Origin: Deinococcus sp. KSM4-11
Lineage (GTDB): Bacteria; Deinococcota; Deinococci; Deinococcales; Deinococcaceae
Direction: 5' to 3'
DNA: 64,000 nucleotides
Assembly: GCF_004801415.1 (NCBI RefSeq)
Contig: NZ_SSNX01000011.1
Span: 69,533 to 133,532, forward strand
The notes under the pieces are model-generated. The model did not search any database. It worked only from the letters and a program-made list of their open reading frames with translations, and had not been told where the DNA came from. A program made the translations under genes and the position numbers. Positions 32,691 to 42,798 of the stretch are shown here, in pieces. The first letter of the stretch is position 1, and every line of letters begins with the position of its first letter.

Positions 32691-33620
32691 ATGAACGACA
32701 CGGCTCCAATCCTGGTCGTCGGCGCGACCGGAGACCTTGGTTTCAATATCTGTCAGCAGCTACGCCGGGCAGGACGCCCTGTGCGCGCGGTGGTGCGCCC
32801 GGCTTCCGCCCCACAGCAGGTTCAGGCGCTGCGCAATTCAGGCGCAGCGCTGGTACTCGCCGATCTGAAAGACCGGGCCTCGCTGACCCGGGCCTGCCAG
32901 GGAGTGCAGACGGTCATCACGACGGCGACCACCACCCTGCGCGACCAGGCCGCCGACTCCATCGAGGCGGTGGATCACCGGGGCGGCCTGAACCTCGTCA
33001 CGGCGGCCCAGGGCGCGGGCGTGGAGCATGTTGTCTACGTGTCCTTTCCAGAGGCGGCGGACCTGTCGCCGCCCTCTCCCCTGTCGGTAGCCAAACGGAG
33101 TGTCGAGGCCGCGCTGCGGGAGAGTGGCATGGCCTATACCCTGCTGTGGCCCGCCGTGTTCATGGAGGTCTGGCTCAGCCCGGCCCTGGGTTTTGACCAT
33201 GTGCACGGCACGGTCACGGTGCCCGGCGACGGCACGCGGCCCATCGGCTGGATCGGTCGAGAGGATGTGGCCCGCACGGCCGTCGCGTGCCTGGAGCGTC
33301 CGGAGCTGTGGAACGCGGCCCTGACCGTGGTGGCCGAGAACCTCGACATGAATGCCGTGGTGCGGCAGTTCGAGGCGATGGCCGGACGTCATTTCGCCAT
33401 CCAGCGCGTTCCGGTCGAGGCGCTGGAAGCGCAGCGAACGGCCGCGAGCACGCCGCTGGAGCAGAGCTTCGCGGGCCTGATGCTCTCGCTCGCGCAGGGT
33501 TTCCCGCTGACGATCGATCCGCGCCTGACAGCCCTGGGTTCCTCGTTCCGGAAGGTGAGCGACCACGCCCGGCAAGTCATGCCGATTGCCGATGGTCACG
33601 CCAGCTTGACCCCGGTCTGA
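32691..33620 (+). CDS. NmrA-like NAD(P)-binding oxidoreductase
   Basis: Protein of 309 residues, an atypical short-chain dehydrogenase fold with nucleotide motif VVGATGDLGFNI at the N-terminus and VYVSFPEA at the usual Ser position. SVEAALRESGMAYTLLWP is the typical mid-protein segment of NmrA/TMR-like proteins. A catalytic YxxxK is not seen, so it may sense NAD(P) or act as a quinone- or sugar-modifying reductase. AGGAG precedes the ATG by 9 bases. Probably co-transcribed with the cupin gene. Confidence 0.85.
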   Translation: MNDTAPILVVGATGDLGFNICQQLRRAGRPVRAVVRPASAPQQVQALRNSGAALVLADLKDRASLTRACQGVQTVITTATTTLRDQAADSIEAVDHRGGLNLVTAAQGAGVEHVVYVSFPEAADLSPPSPLSVAKRSVEAALRESGMAYTLLWPAVFMEVWLSPALGFDHVHGTVTVPGDGTRPIGWIGREDVARTAVACLERPELWNAALTVVAENLDMNAVVRQFEAMAGRHFAIQRVPVEALEAQRTAASTPLEQSFAGLMLSLAQGFPLTIDPRLTALGSSFRKVSDHARQVMPIADGHASLTPV

Positions 33621-33718
33621 GCGGCATCGACTCCGCCGTAGGCTGGTGAGAGCCGTGTGCCCTGCCCAGCGCCCAAGCGTAAAGGAACTCCGTATGGGCA
33701 CCCCCGTCGGGGGGGGCG

Positions 33719-33724
33719 TACGGT
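33719..33724 (+). promoter_or_regulatory. Leaderless -10 box of dps
   Basis: TACGGT is separated by 6 bases from the ATG at 33731. A CCCCC/GGGGG inverted repeat lies immediately upstream. Confidence 0.5.
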
Positions 33725-33730
33725 ACACGC

Positions 33731-34366
33731 ATGACGAAAAAGACCAAGGCAGCTCCCTCGAAAACTCCGGCGAAGGCGACCCGCGCCACCGACACCAGCG
33801 ATGGCAAGAAGACCAGCGGCAAGGCCACGGGCGTCGCCCACGCCGACGCGGCGCACCTGAGCACCACCAACAACGCCCTGGTCGATCATGCGTACCTGAC
33901 CGAGGCGCAGTTCGCGATCGTGGCCGAGACCTTGCAGCGCAACCTCGCCACGACCATCAGCCTGTACCTGAAGTTCAAGAAGTACCACTGGGACATCCGT
34001 GGCCGCTTCTTCCGCGACCTGCACCTCGCCTACGACGAGTTCATCGACGAGATCTTCCCCGGCATTGACGAGCAGGCCGAGCGGCTGGTGGCCCTGGGGG
34101 GTAGCCCGGTCGCCGCGCCCAGCGACATCGAGCGCTACAGCGTGGTGAAGGTACCGACCGAGACCGTGCGGGACGCCCGCGCCCAGGTGGCCGACCTGGT
34201 GCAGGATCTGACCCGCGTGGGCAAGGGCTACCGCGACGACAGCAACACCGTGAACGACGACGCCAAGGATCCGGCGACCAGCGACCTGTACAACGGGTAC
34301 GCGCAGACCATCGACAAGATCCGCTGGATGCTCCAGGCGATCATGGACGACGACCGGATGAACTGA
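33731..34366 (+). CDS. dps: Dps1-type DNA-binding ferritin-like protein
   Basis: Protein of 211 residues that forms dodecamers, oxidises and stores iron and protects DNA. All five ferroxidase residues are present at the expected spacing: His86, His98, Asp102, Asp113 and Glu117. The Lys/Ala/Thr-rich N-terminal tail (about 1-35) would bind DNA. Asp39, His42, His53 and Glu58 reproduce the spacing of the extra N-terminal metal site known from D. radiodurans Dps1. Monocistronic, leaderless promoter, perfect terminator. Confidence 0.95.
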   Translation: MTKKTKAAPSKTPAKATRATDTSDGKKTSGKATGVAHADAAHLSTTNNALVDHAYLTEAQFAIVAETLQRNLATTISLYLKFKKYHWDIRGRFFRDLHLAYDEFIDEIFPGIDEQAERLVALGGSPVAAPSDIERYSVVKVPTETVRDARAQVADLVQDLTRVGKGYRDDSNTVNDDAKDPATSDLYNGYAQTIDKIRWMLQAIMDDDRMN

Positions 34367-34383
34367 CGCCCGCCCGAGAGGGA

Positions 34384-34396
34384 CGAGCGGAGCGAG
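34384..34396 (+). repeat. Dispersed 13-mer CGAGCGGAGCGAG, copy 2
   Basis: Lies between the dps stop and its terminator. Same sequence as 10201-10213 and the inverse of 37891-37903. Confidence 0.5.
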
Positions 34397-34405
34397 CAGG
34401 CGCAG

Positions 34406-34434
34406 GGCCACCGGGTCATTCCGGTGGCCTTTTT
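34406..34434 (+). terminator. Rho-independent terminator of dps
   Basis: GGCCACCGG-GTCATT-CCGGTGGCC followed by five T residues, ending 19 bases before the next gene. Confidence 0.92.
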
Positions 34435-34453
34435 CTCTCCAGGTGAGGTGCCT

Positions 34454-34945
34454 ATGCCCAGATTCGACTACACCCTCAACTACGCCCAGCTCGACCTGCG
34501 CGCGCAGCCGGAACTGTACCGGGTGGGCGTGGGCGAGCAGGGCGTTCTGCTGGTGCAGCCGTACAAGTCCGAGCTGCTGCCGCACTGGCGGTTCGCCACG
34601 CCGGACGCCGCGCGGGAGAGCAGCGAGACGATCCACACGATGTTCCTGGCCTACCTGAAAGCGGGGGAGTTCGTGGGGGCCGACATGGCGCGCAAGTTCC
34701 TGCAGATGGGCTTCACGCGCTCACGGCGGTACGCCAACCACAAGGGCGGGAAGAAGTACGCGGGGCCGGTACCGGCCGACAAGAAGGGTCAGAGCGGCGC
34801 GCACGGTCGCCCGGAACTGCCCCGCCAGCCGGAAGATCCAGTGAAGGCCGAGTCGGCCCGGATCTTCAAGGCGAAGTGGGACGAAGCCGAGGCGAACGAG
34901 GAATACAACCGGCTGAAGAAGGCGCACAAAGCCCGGTACGGCTGA
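34454..34945 (+). CDS. DUF4385 family protein
   Basis: Protein of 163 residues matching the DUF4385 family: FDYTLNYAQLDLRAQPELYR at the start, a central QPYKSELLPHWRF, and FTRSRRYANHKGGKKY. The C-terminal third is Lys/Glu-rich and helical. Function unknown; the basic character suggests nucleic-acid contact. GAGGTG lies before the ATG at 34454. The end of the gene nearly touches the HAD gene on the other strand. Confidence 0.87.
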   Translation: MPRFDYTLNYAQLDLRAQPELYRVGVGEQGVLLVQPYKSELLPHWRFATPDAARESSETIHTMFLAYLKAGEFVGADMARKFLQMGFTRSRRYANHKGGKKYAGPVPADKKGQSGAHGRPELPRQPEDPVKAESARIFKAKWDEAEANEEYNRLKKAHKARYG

Positions 34946-34948
34946 GCG

Positions 34949-35608
34949 TCATCCCTGCGCGGCCCGCAGGAGGCCGTCCAGACCACGCGCGTAGCCGTCG
35001 TCGAGTCGCCCCCAGGTCAGCGGGAAGGGCTGGGTGCGGGTCACGTCGTTCGGCACCACGACCACGCGCATTCCGGCGGCGACGGCGGCGGTCGCGCCAT
35101 TGAAGGAATCCTCCACCGCCACGCAGTCGGCCGCCGGCACGCCCAGACGCTCGGCGGCCAGCACGTACAGTTCCGGATCGGGTTTCACGCGGGCCACGTC
35201 GTCGCGGGTCGCGAGCGCGTCGAACAGCTCCAGCAGGGCATGCTGGTTCAGCCAGCGGGTCACCCAGGCCCGGTCGGAGCTGGTCGCCAGACCCAGCGCC
35301 ATGCCGCGCGCCTTCACGTCCTCCAGCACGGCGCGCACGCCAGGGCGGACATCCTGCGCGGCAATGTCGGCGTGCAGGGTCTCACGCAGGCGGGCGTGCA
35401 CGTTCTCGCGGTCGGCCTGCACGGCGTCCGGCAGGCCCGCCCACGGGTCGAACCCGCCCCAGGTGCCGATGCCGCGCTGCCAGTCGCTCAGGGCCAGTTC
35501 GCGGCCATGCTCGCGGTACAGCAGTTGCCAGTGCTGGAACTCACGGGATTCGGTGTCCAGGATGGTGCCGTCGAAGTCGAAGATCACGGCGCGCGGGAGA
35601 AAGGTCAT
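34949..35608 (-). CDS. HAD-superfamily phosphatase/phosphomutase
   Basis: Protein of 219 residues of HAD subfamily IA with a helical cap. Motif I is FDFDGTILDTES, motif II GLATSSDRAW, motif III KPDPELY and motif IV VEDSFNG. Closest in type to beta-phosphoglucomutase and related sugar-phosphate phosphatases; the exact substrate is unknown. The start is supported by TAGACT 6 bases upstream. Confidence 0.9.
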   Translation of the reverse strand: MTFLPRAVIFDFDGTILDTESREFQHWQLLYREHGRELALSDWQRGIGTWGGFDPWAGLPDAVQADRENVHARLRETLHADIAAQDVRPGVRAVLEDVKARGMALGLATSSDRAWVTRWLNQHALLELFDALATRDDVARVKPDPELYVLAAERLGVPAADCVAVEDSFNGATAAVAAGMRVVVVPNDVTRTQPFPLTWGRLDDGYARGLDGLLRAAQG

Positions 35609-35614
35609 GCGGGC

Positions 35615-35620
35615 AGTCTA
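35615..35620 (-). promoter_or_regulatory. Leaderless -10 box of the HAD gene
   Basis: TAGACT lies 6 bases before the ATG at 35608. Confidence 0.5.
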
Positions 35621-35696
35621 GAGTCCGGCCGCGTTCCGCCCGCCTGCGGCAAGAACGTATGAACCCGGCGCCCTGGGCGTCCTCACCCGCCTCCCT

Positions 35697-35702
35697 TACC
35701 CT
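35697..35702 (+). promoter_or_regulatory. Leaderless -10 box of the DedA gene
   Basis: TACCCT lies 7 bases before the ATG at 35710. Confidence 0.45.
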
Positions 35703-35709
35703 GGCCAGC

Positions 35710-36330
<621 letters not shown>

Positions 36331-36367
36331 GTGGATCCGACGGACGCCCGCTGCTCTCCCGTCCTCC

Positions 36368-38701
36368 TCAGTGCTCCAGCACCACATGAGGCAGCCGGCG
36401 ATCCATCCACTTCGGCAGCCACCAGTTCCACCGGCCCGCCAGTTTCAGGAAGCTGGGCACCAGGATGAGTCTCACCAGGGTGGCGTCGAGCACCACGGCC
36501 ACGGCGAGGCCCAGGCCGATGCTCATGCTGGCCACGACCCGCCCGAAGATGAATGCGGTGAAGACGATGAACATGATGATCGCGGCGCTGGTGATGATCC
36601 GCGCGGTGTGGCCCACCGCCTGCACGATGGCCTCGTCGTTGTCTCCGGAGCGCAGGTATTCCTCCTGCACGCGGGACAGCAGGAAGATCTCGTAGTCCAT
36701 GCTCAGGCCGAACATCACGGCGAACAGCAGCACGGGCAGGGTGGCGTCGAGCACGCCCACGTCCTGTGGAAAGCCCAGAGCCTTTGCAAGAAAGCCGTCC
36801 TGCACGACCAGCGTGACCACACCCACGGCGGCGCCGACGGTCAGGGCGTTCATCAGGATGCTTTTCAGGGGGATCAGCAGCGAGCGGAAGGCGATCATCA
36901 GCAGCACGAAGGTGCCGATGAACACGGCGGCGATCACGGTGGGCAGGGTGGACGTGATGGCGCGGCTCCATTCCTGCCCGCCGATGGGTGCGCCGCCCAA
37001 CCGGTAGGTGTACCCGCTGGCGTCCAGCGCGGCGCGGAGCATCGCCTCGAAGGCGGGAATCTGCTCGGCTTTCAGGGTATCGGTGGGAATGACGGTCACG
37101 CGCAGGTAGGTGCGGTCTGCGCTGAAGGAGCGCCGCGTGAGGGTATTCAGGGCCGCAATACCATCGGTGCCGGAGCCCCCGGTGCCGGCGAGATCCGCCG
37201 GGGTCACGAATGGGCTCAGGACGCCCTTCACGCCGGGCAGGGCGCGCAGGGTCTTCACCGTGGCCTGGAACTTCGCCCGATCCGGCGGTGTGTACCGCTG
37301 TCCCTTCAAATCGAGGATCACCTCAAACTGGCTCAGCAGGCCGCCCGCACCCAACTTACGCACATCAGCCAGGGCGTCGCGGCTTTCCAGGCCGGGCGTC
37401 AGGCCCCACGCGCCCGCGTAGCCGGTGCGCATGCCGAAGGCGGGCACGGCGAGCAGCAGCAGGAAGGCCGCGCCACCCAGCAGTCCCAGCCACGGCCGGG
37501 CCGTGACGCGCCGCGCGAAGGCCGTCCAGAAGGTGCTGGCCCCGCCGCCCTGCGCCCAGGGCACGGTCACGATGTGCGGGGCGTTCACGCGTTCGCCCAG
37601 GATCGTGAACAGGGCGGGCAGCGCAGTCAGGCTGGCCAGCACGGTCAGGAGCACGGCCAGCACCCCGCCGATGCCCAGCGAGCGGATCACCTCCACGGGC
37701 GGCACGATCAACCCGGCCATGGCAATGGCGACCGTGGAGCCGCTGAAGGCCACGCTGCGCCCGGCGGTCAGCACCGTGCGGTACGCGGCGGCGGCGCTGT
37801 CCCCAGCCCTTCCAGGCACGGCACTCCGCTCCGGCATTGCCGGGACAACACCGGCAGCGCCTCCACTGCGGCCACGCCGGATCGCGGATACTCGCTCCGC
37901 TCGGTCAGCTGCGCTGACGTCCGTCTTCAGTTCCTCCCTGAACCGGTTGACCATCAGCAGGGCGTAGTCGATGCCGGCGCCCAGGCCGAGCATGGTGATC
38001 ACACTCTGCGCGAAGGTGCTGACCTCGGTCACGCGGGTCAGACCGTACAGGCCCGCCATGGCGACCGTGATGCTCAGCACGCCCACGACCAGGGGCAGGC
38101 CGGTGGCGACCAGCGCCCCGAACACCACCACCAGCAGCAGCGCGATCAGGGGCAGGGCGGTCAGTTCGCTGCGTTTGGTGTCGGATTCCGCGTAGCTGGT
38201 GAAGTCGTCGGCAATGGCCTGCCCGCCGGTCACGCGGATAGTCAGGGCCGGGCCCTTTACCGTGTTCACGTAGGCCCGCACGCGGGCCAGGGTGTCGGTC
38301 GCTCCGGCCAGCAGCGGGATCTGCGCCAGGGTCAGGGCCTCCACACCGTCTGCCGTGCGCGTCCCAAGGGTGCTGCCCGCCTGCGCGCGGATCACGCGCG
38401 TCACGCCGGGCACCTTTTCCAGGCCGGTCACGAAACGGTCGTACGCGGCCTGCCCCGCTGGCGTGGTCAGGGGCGGCGCGCTGCGCGTCAGGAGCAGCAC
38501 GGTGTTGGTGTCCTTCTCGCCGAACTTGTCGCGCAGCAGGGCGGTCACGCGCGCGCTCTCGGTGTTCGTCAGGGTGCTGGGGCCGGCGCTCAGGGCACCG
38601 GGTGCGCGGGCGGCAAAGGGAATGCTGAGTAGCGCCGCCAGCGCCCACACCAGCAGCACCGCCCAGGGATGACGGGTGACGACTCGGGCCAGGGGTTGCA
38701 C
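36368..38701 (-). CDS. MMPL-family RND exporter
   Basis: Protein of 777 residues with the MMPL plan: one helix at the N-terminus, a large outer loop, five helices, a second loop, and five helices ending in [20 protein letters not shown]. Key segments are [18 protein letters not shown] and [23 protein letters not shown] proteins move lipids or hydrophobic compounds across the membrane using proton force. Residues about 259-300 form an unusual Arg/Gly/Ala-rich insertion in the loop after helix 4 that contains the dispersed 13-mer. The start is GTG at 38701, 6 bases after TAGAGT. Confidence 0.9.
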   Translation of the reverse strand: MQPLARVVTRHPWAVLLVWALAALLSIPFAARAPGALSAGPSTLTNTESARVTALLRDKFGEKDTNTVLLLTRSAPPLTTPAGQAAYDRFVTGLEKVPGVTRVIRAQAGSTLGTRTADGVEALTLAQIPLLAGATDTLARVRAYVNTVKGPALTIRVTGGQAIADDFTSYAESDTKRSELTALPLIALLLVVVFGALVATGLPLVVGVLSITVAMAGLYGLTRVTEVSTFAQSVITMLGLGAGIDYALLMVNRFREELKTDVSAADRAERVSAIRRGRSGGAAGVVPAMPERSAVPGRAGDSAAAAYRTVLTAGRSVAFSGSTVAIAMAGLIVPPVEVIRSLGIGGVLAVLLTVLASLTALPALFTILGERVNAPHIVTVPWAQGGGASTFWTAFARRVTARPWLGLLGGAAFLLLLAVPAFGMRTGYAGAWGLTPGLESRDALADVRKLGAGGLLSQFEVILDLKGQRYTPPDRAKFQATVKTLRALPGVKGVLSPFVTPADLAGTGGSGTDGIAALNTLTRRSFSADRTYLRVTVIPTDTLKAEQIPAFEAMLRAALDASGYTYRLGGAPIGGQEWSRAITSTLPTVIAAVFIGTFVLLMIAFRSLLIPLKSILMNALTVGAAVGVVTLVVQDGFLAKALGFPQDVGVLDATLPVLLFAVMFGLSMDYEIFLLSRVQEEYLRSGDNDEAIVQAVGHTARIITSAAIIMFIVFTAFIFGRVVASMSIGLGLAVAVVLDATLVRLILVPSFLKLAGRWNWWLPKWMDRRLPHVVLEH
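37891..37903 (-). repeat. Dispersed 13-mer, inverted copy 3, inside the MMPL gene
   Basis: Inverse of the sequence at 10201-10213 and 34384-34396, here within the coding region at the unusual insertion. Confidence 0.5.
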
Positions 38702-38707
38702 GCCTGG

Positions 38708-38713
38708 ACTCTA
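38708..38713 (-). promoter_or_regulatory. Leaderless -10 box of the MMPL gene
   Basis: TAGAGT lies 6 bases before the GTG at 38701. Confidence 0.4.
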
Positions 38714-38766
38714 GAGCAGAGGGACAGGAACACCGTAAGCGTCACCCAGGAGGGAGCCAGGGCAGC

Positions 38767-39546
38767 TCAGAACAGTTCGTCCAGCATGCAGTAGTACGCG
38801 ATCTTCTCCAGGTCGACCCGCTCCCTCCCGTATAAGTCGAGCAGAACCTCGCCCCACTGGGCGCCCAGGTTGTACCGGGTGCTGCGCCACGCCAGGGCCA
38901 GGTCCGCATGACGGTCGGCGATGCCGGCGCGGCCCACGTCGATCACGCCCTCGATCTGTGCGGCGTTCAGGATGAAGTTCGGCAGGCAGGCGTCGCCGTG
39001 CGTGACGACCAGCTCCTCCGCGTGGGGGCGGGTGCGGACGAGTTCGTTGAAGACGCTGGTGGCGGTGCGGCCCGCTCTCTCCTCGTCGAAGTCCGTTTCG
39101 TCCACGGTGCCCGCCTGCACCTGCTCGCGGGCCAGACGCAGGGTCACGTCCAGCGTCATGCGAAACGGGCAGTCCCGGATCGGCAGGGCGTGCAGTTCCC
39201 GCAGGGCGCGGGCCAGCAGATCCACCACGCGCTCCGGGTGCAGGGTGGCGTCCGGGTCGCTCAGGGGAATGCCGGGCAGCCGTGTCATGGCGAGGTACTC
39301 GCGTTCGGGCGTGACCTCATAGCCCACGACCTGCGGCACGGGCACGCGGCCCTGGAAGTACCGCAGCCGCTCGCGTTCCTGTTGCAGGGTCGTGACCGGG
39401 GTGCCCGCACGCTCCTGCACCTTCACCACGTACTTCGTGCTGCGCCACACGCCTGCGCCGCTCTCGCCCAGCGTGACGCGCTCCCAGCGGGCGGCCGGAA
39501 GCACGCGGCGCAGCGGTTCGGGCAGGATCAGGACGTCACCCATCAT
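38767..39546 (-). CDS. APH(3')-like aminoglycoside phosphotransferase family protein
   Basis: Protein of 259 residues with the full APH(3') plan. It has ATP-site Lys42 in YVVKVQ, the catalytic loop [10 protein letters not shown] (His183, Asp185, Asn190), the metal Asp203 in [18 protein letters not shown], and a C-terminus DELF. Enzymes of this type phosphorylate the 3'-OH of kanamycin-like drugs. Here it is a chromosomal single gene with no mobile element around it and base composition like its neighbours, so a native kinase with another substrate is as likely as resistance. TAGCCT lies 6 bases before the first ATG. Confidence 0.88.
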   Translation of the reverse strand: MMGDVLILPEPLRRVLPAARWERVTLGESGAGVWRSTKYVVKVQERAGTPVTTLQQERERLRYFQGRVPVPQVVGYEVTPEREYLAMTRLPGIPLSDPDATLHPERVVDLLARALRELHALPIRDCPFRMTLDVTLRLAREQVQAGTVDETDFDEERAGRTATSVFNELVRTRPHAEELVVTHGDACLPNFILNAAQIEGVIDVGRAGIADRHADLALAWRSTRYNLGAQWGEVLLDLYGRERVDLEKIAYYCMLDELF

Positions 39547-39552
39547 CGCCCG

Positions 39553-39558
39553 AGGCTA
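39553..39558 (-). promoter_or_regulatory. Leaderless -10 box of the APH-like gene
   Basis: TAGCCT lies 6 bases before the ATG at 39546. Confidence 0.45.
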
Positions 39559-39613
39559 GCGGGACGGGCGGCGCCACTCAAGCCGGGCCGACCGCAGGAG
39601 GGGCCGGGCCGCG

Positions 39614-39619
39614 TAGACT
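39614..39619 (+). promoter_or_regulatory. Leaderless -10 box of the DUF2229-like gene
   Basis: TAGACT lies 7 bases before the ATG at 39627. Confidence 0.5.
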
Positions 39620-39626
39620 GTAGGGA

Positions 39627-40511
39627 ATGAAGGTCGGACTGCTCGAATCACGCGCCGCGCGTTCCAACGCGTACTGGACGGCGCTCCTGAAAGATCTGGG
39701 CGTCGAGGTCGCGGCGCCCAGTGTCACGGACGCCGAGGCGCTCGACATCGGCCGCGAGAGCCTGCCGGGCGAGGCGCTGGGCGTGCAGCTCGCGCTGGGC
39801 CGGATTCTGGCCCTGGGCCGCGTGGACGCCGTGCTGGTGCCGCACCTTCCGGAAGTCAACGCGGACGCGTGGGGCGAGGCGTTCACGGACCTGCTGCCCC
39901 GCCGGATCAGCGGCCTGCCCACCCTGATCGACGTGCCCGACGGCGGCCCGGAGCTGGAGGGCGCGGCCGCCGAGATCGGCCTGCGGCTCACGCAGAGCGG
40001 CGGCGGTGTCCGGCGGGCCCTGGAACGCACCCGGCCCCTGGCCGCCGGTCCGCGTGAGGACATGCCGGTGCTCGCCCGCGCGTCGCGCGCCACGGTGGCC
40101 GTGATCGGCCCGCGCGCCCTGCTGGCCGAACCGCTGCTGTCGGGCGGCCTGCGGCCCGCACTGGAGGCGCTGGGCCTGCATCCGGTGTTCAGCCATGAGC
40201 TGCCCCTGGCCGACATCATGAAACGCGCCGAGCGCCTGGAGAATCCAGGCAAGATCGCGGGCGGGGAGCGCGAACTGTTCGGCGCGGCGTCCCTGTTGTC
40301 CGGGAAGAGCGCCGTGCGGGGACTCATCATGGCCGTGCCCGCGCGGGACGGTGCAGCGGGGGCCGCCCTCGACCGCCTCGCGCGGCGCATGCACAAGCCC
40401 ACGCTGACGCTTCAGGTCGAGGCCGGACAGACGGCCTTCCCGGAACTCGAGGCCTTCCGCGACGCCATCACGCTGGGTGAGGAACAGCCCACCACCGGAG
40501 AGAACGCATGA
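39627..40511 (+). CDS. DUF2229-like protein (acyl-CoA dehydratase activase-related)
   Basis: Protein of 294 residues. The start [20 protein letters not shown], the segment [18 protein letters not shown], and [31 protein letters not shown] follow the pattern of the domain linked to 2-hydroxyacyl-CoA dehydratase activators. The partner ATPase and the iron-sulfur cysteines are missing here, so the function must differ from the anaerobic enzymes. The link is from sequence pattern and is tentative. It is coupled to the next gene by an ATGA overlap. Confidence 0.65.
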   Translation: MKVGLLESRAARSNAYWTALLKDLGVEVAAPSVTDAEALDIGRESLPGEALGVQLALGRILALGRVDAVLVPHLPEVNADAWGEAFTDLLPRRISGLPTLIDVPDGGPELEGAAAEIGLRLTQSGGGVRRALERTRPLAAGPREDMPVLARASRATVAVIGPRALLAEPLLSGGLRPALEALGLHPVFSHELPLADIMKRAERLENPGKIAGGERELFGAASLLSGKSAVRGLIMAVPARDGAAGAALDRLARRMHKPTLTLQVEAGQTAFPELEAFRDAITLGEEQPTTGENA

Positions 40512-40870
40512 CCTTCTGGCGCTGGCTCACCACCCCAGACCCGGCTCCGGGCCTGACGAGCACCAAACTGCTGAAACTCGTGGTGCGCGTGGTGCTCTTC
40601 GCCGCCATCGCGACGCTGCTCAGCACCCTGCTGAGCCTCACACCGCTCAAACCCTACCTGAACACGTGGTGGGGCAGCCTGATCTTCATCCTGATCCTGT
40701 ACGTACCGCTGGCCCGCTATATGACGATCGACACGCTGCCGCGCACGCGCAGCGCGGCGCCGAGCGCGAAGGCTGGAACGGGCACGGCCTCCAGCGCGCA
40801 GCGGCGCAAGGAACGCAACCGCTTCGCCGGGGTGAAGAAAGGCCCGCCCAAGTACGGTGGCCGCCGATAG
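40508..40870 (+). CDS. Two-helix membrane protein
   Basis: Protein of 120 residues. Two hydrophobic helices (about 23-45 and 57-73) are followed by a basic, Ser/Ala-rich cytoplasmic tail ending in [11 protein letters not shown]. No family recognised. The ATG overlaps the stop of the DUF2229-like gene by four bases, so the two are translated together and may work together at the membrane. Confidence 0.8.
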   Translation: MTFWRWLTTPDPAPGLTSTKLLKLVVRVVLFAAIATLLSTLLSLTPLKPYLNTWWGSLIFILILYVPLARYMTIDTLPRTRSAAPSAKAGTGTASSAQRRKERNRFAGVKKGPPKYGGRR

Positions 40871-40910
40871 CCTCCGGGCCTGGAGCACGGGCAGTGACCG
40901 ACTGCTGGGT

Positions 40911-41585
40911 TCAGCCTTCCTCGAGCGGGTAGGTGCGGGCGGCGCGCAGGGCCAGGCCGATCAGGTACGCGTAGAACACCGCGACGCCCAGGAAGACCAG
41001 CCAGCCGGGAAAACTGCCGATATCGGCCAGCGAGAGGGCGTCCGGGAATTCCAGCACCCAGCCCTTGGGCTGATCCAGATCGAGTTTCGCCATCCACGCC
41101 AGCAGCACGGCCGCATAGATCCACAGGTAATTGCGGCTCAGACGCCAGCCCATGGCGTCGCTGCGGCTCATGGGACTGCGCGGGCGGGCCAGTTCGGCCA
41201 GCAGCAACTGGTGCCAGCCGGGGTCGACGTTGTCGCCCAGCATGGCCGGGTAGAAGAAGCGTTCCATGATCCGCACGCGGTGGTGCGCAATCTCGAAGGA
41301 GCGGAAGCGCCGGGCCTCCAGACGCAGGAAGAAGAAATTCATGAACATCGCGAACAGGAAGGTGGCGTGCGAGTTGTTCACGTCGCCCAGCGCGAAGCTC
41401 GCCAGACCGGCGGTGGTCACGACGGACCAGTTGGTGGTCATGTCGAGCCGCTGGCGGTACGCGGTCATCTTGCCGACCTCGGCGCGGTACAGGTGGATCA
41501 GGGCGTTCGCGCTGTTGGTGCTGTAACTGACTTCCGTCAGGCCACCCGGCATCAGGGCGCCGATGCCGCCGCCCGTGCCGGGCAT
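40911..41585 (-). CDS. DUF2270 integral membrane protein
   Basis: Protein of 224 residues matching DUF2270: [21 protein letters not shown] before the first helix, NNSHATFLF, and [20 protein letters not shown] between helices, then two C-terminal membrane helices. Family function unknown. GGGGAG precedes the start. Confidence 0.88.
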   Translation of the reverse strand: MPGTGGGIGALMPGGLTEVSYSTNSANALIHLYRAEVGKMTAYRQRLDMTTNWSVVTTAGLASFALGDVNNSHATFLFAMFMNFFFLRLEARRFRSFEIAHHRVRIMERFFYPAMLGDNVDPGWHQLLLAELARPRSPMSRSDAMGWRLSRNYLWIYAAVLLAWMAKLDLDQPKGWVLEFPDALSLADIGSFPGWLVFLGVAVFYAYLIGLALRAARTYPLEEG

Positions 41586-41695
41586 CAGCGGCGCTCCCCG
41601 CGCCAGGATCTGCAGGCGGTCATGCGTTCAGGGTAGCGCCGATCGTATTCGCACAGCGTGACTCCAGCCGGGCTGGACAGCGCCAGTGCCCGCCG

Positions 41696-42340
41696 TCACT
41701 GCAGGAAGGGGTTGGTGCGGCGTTCCGCGCCGACGGTGGTGCGGGCACCGTGGCCGGGGTACACGGCGGTCTCTTCCGGCAGACCCAGGAGTTCGGCGGT
41801 GATCCCCGAGATCAGCTGCGGATGGTTCCCGCCGGGCAGGTCGGTGCGTCCGATGCTGCCCTGGAACAGCGTGTCGCCCGCCAGCACGAAGCCGTCCCCG
41901 ATGAAGACCACGTGGCCGGGCGCGTGGCCGGGCAGTTCGCGGGCCCGCAGGGTGAGGTCGCCCGCCGTGAACGCCTGATCCTGCGTGATGTCGTGCTCCG
42001 GGTCTGCGGGCTGGACGAAGGGCAGGTTCCAGCGTGCGGCCGACGTGCCGCCGGCACGGTAGAGGCCCAGATCCGCCGGATGCAGCCACACGGGCACCCC
42101 GAGCGCCTCGCGTACGGCCTGCACCGCCCCGATGTGGTCGAAATGCGCGTGCGTGAGTAGAATGCCGTGCACAGTCACGCCCGAATCCTGCACCAGCGCG
42201 AGAATGCGCTCGGCGTCGTCGCCCGGATCGATCAGGAAGCCCTGTCCGGCCGCGTCCGCGACCAGCACCGCATTCTCCTGAAGGGGGCCGGTGGACTGCG
42301 GCCAGACGCGAACGGAACCATGGAGGTGGGGGGCAACCAT
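41696..42340 (-). CDS. Glyoxalase II-like metallo-beta-lactamase hydrolase
   Basis: Protein of 214 residues. Zinc ligands are [16 protein letters not shown], and D in [19 protein letters not shown], with a C-terminal [20 protein letters not shown], the typical signature of the small YcbL/hydroxyacylglutathione-hydrolase-like group. It hydrolyses thioesters in relatives. I chose the ATG at 42340 over an in-frame ATG at 42376 because TACACT lies 6 bases before it. Confidence 0.92.
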   Translation of the reverse strand: MVAPHLHGSVRVWPQSTGPLQENAVLVADAAGQGFLIDPGDDAERILALVQDSGVTVHGILLTHAHFDHIGAVQAVREALGVPVWLHPADLGLYRAGGTSAARWNLPFVQPADPEHDITQDQAFTAGDLTLRARELPGHAPGHVVFIGDGFVLAGDTLFQGSIGRTDLPGGNHPQLISGITAELLGLPEETAVYPGHGARTTVGAERRTNPFLQ

Positions 42341-42346
42341 GCTCGG

Positions 42347-42352
42347 AGTGTA
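42347..42352 (-). promoter_or_regulatory. Leaderless -10 box of the glyoxalase II-like gene
   Basis: TACACT lies 6 bases before the ATG at 42340. Confidence 0.55.
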
Positions 42353-42394
42353 GCGGGCCGGATCGGCGTTGCTCACGGAGAAGTGGGCAAGGCA

Positions 42395-42423
42395 CCGCCC
42401 CCATTCCAGGTGAACGGGGGCGG
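42395..42423 (-). terminator. Hairpin after the YegP gene
   Basis: CCGCCCCC/GGGGGCGG with an inner TTC/GAA stem, 18 bases past the stop at 42441. No T run follows. Confidence 0.6.
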
Positions 42424-42440
42424 GATCAGGCCGGTGGACT

Positions 42441-42761
42441 TCAGGTCTGGTCGTCGACCAGCGCCTCGGCAGCGGCGCGTTTCACACCCTGGGTGCCCTC
42501 ACGCGCGGCACTGGCGCTGGAGTAGGTCTCGCTCACGCCGATGACCTGACCGTTGCTGGCCTTGAGGCTGAAGCGCAGGCCATCGTCGCTCATGGCGTAG
42601 CGGTCGTCGTTGGCGGCGTTCTGCTTGACCGAGGCGATGCCGTTCGTGGCCGCCGCCTTGGTGGTGTAGCGCTCGCTGGTCAGCACGATCTGCCCGTTCG
42701 CGGCGTGCAGGTTGAACATGAACTGATCACCGGACGCCTTGAGCACGAACTTTCCTGCCAT
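42441..42761 (-). CDS. YegP family protein (two DUF1508 repeats)
   Basis: Protein of 106 residues made of two DUF1508 units, [20 protein letters not shown] at about 5-50 and [19 protein letters not shown] at about 64-100. A small stable beta-alpha protein of unknown role found in many bacteria. GGAGG lies 8 bases before the ATG, and a classical promoter is seen at 42799-42827, in contrast to the leaderless genes around it; this may mean high expression. Confidence 0.93.
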   Translation of the reverse strand: MAGKFVLKASGDQFMFNLHAANGQIVLTSERYTTKAAATNGIASVKQNAANDDRYAMSDDGLRFSLKASNGQVIGVSETYSSASAAREGTQGVKRAAAEALVDDQT

Positions 42762-42798
42762 GGTGAACCTCCAGGACGTGAAGTGTGGATCAGTTCAC

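Noticed and set aside
36371..38632. 753-codon plus-strand frame opposite the MMPL exporter
   Set aside because: Shadow of a strongly supported gene; His/Gln/Gly-rich and without domains.
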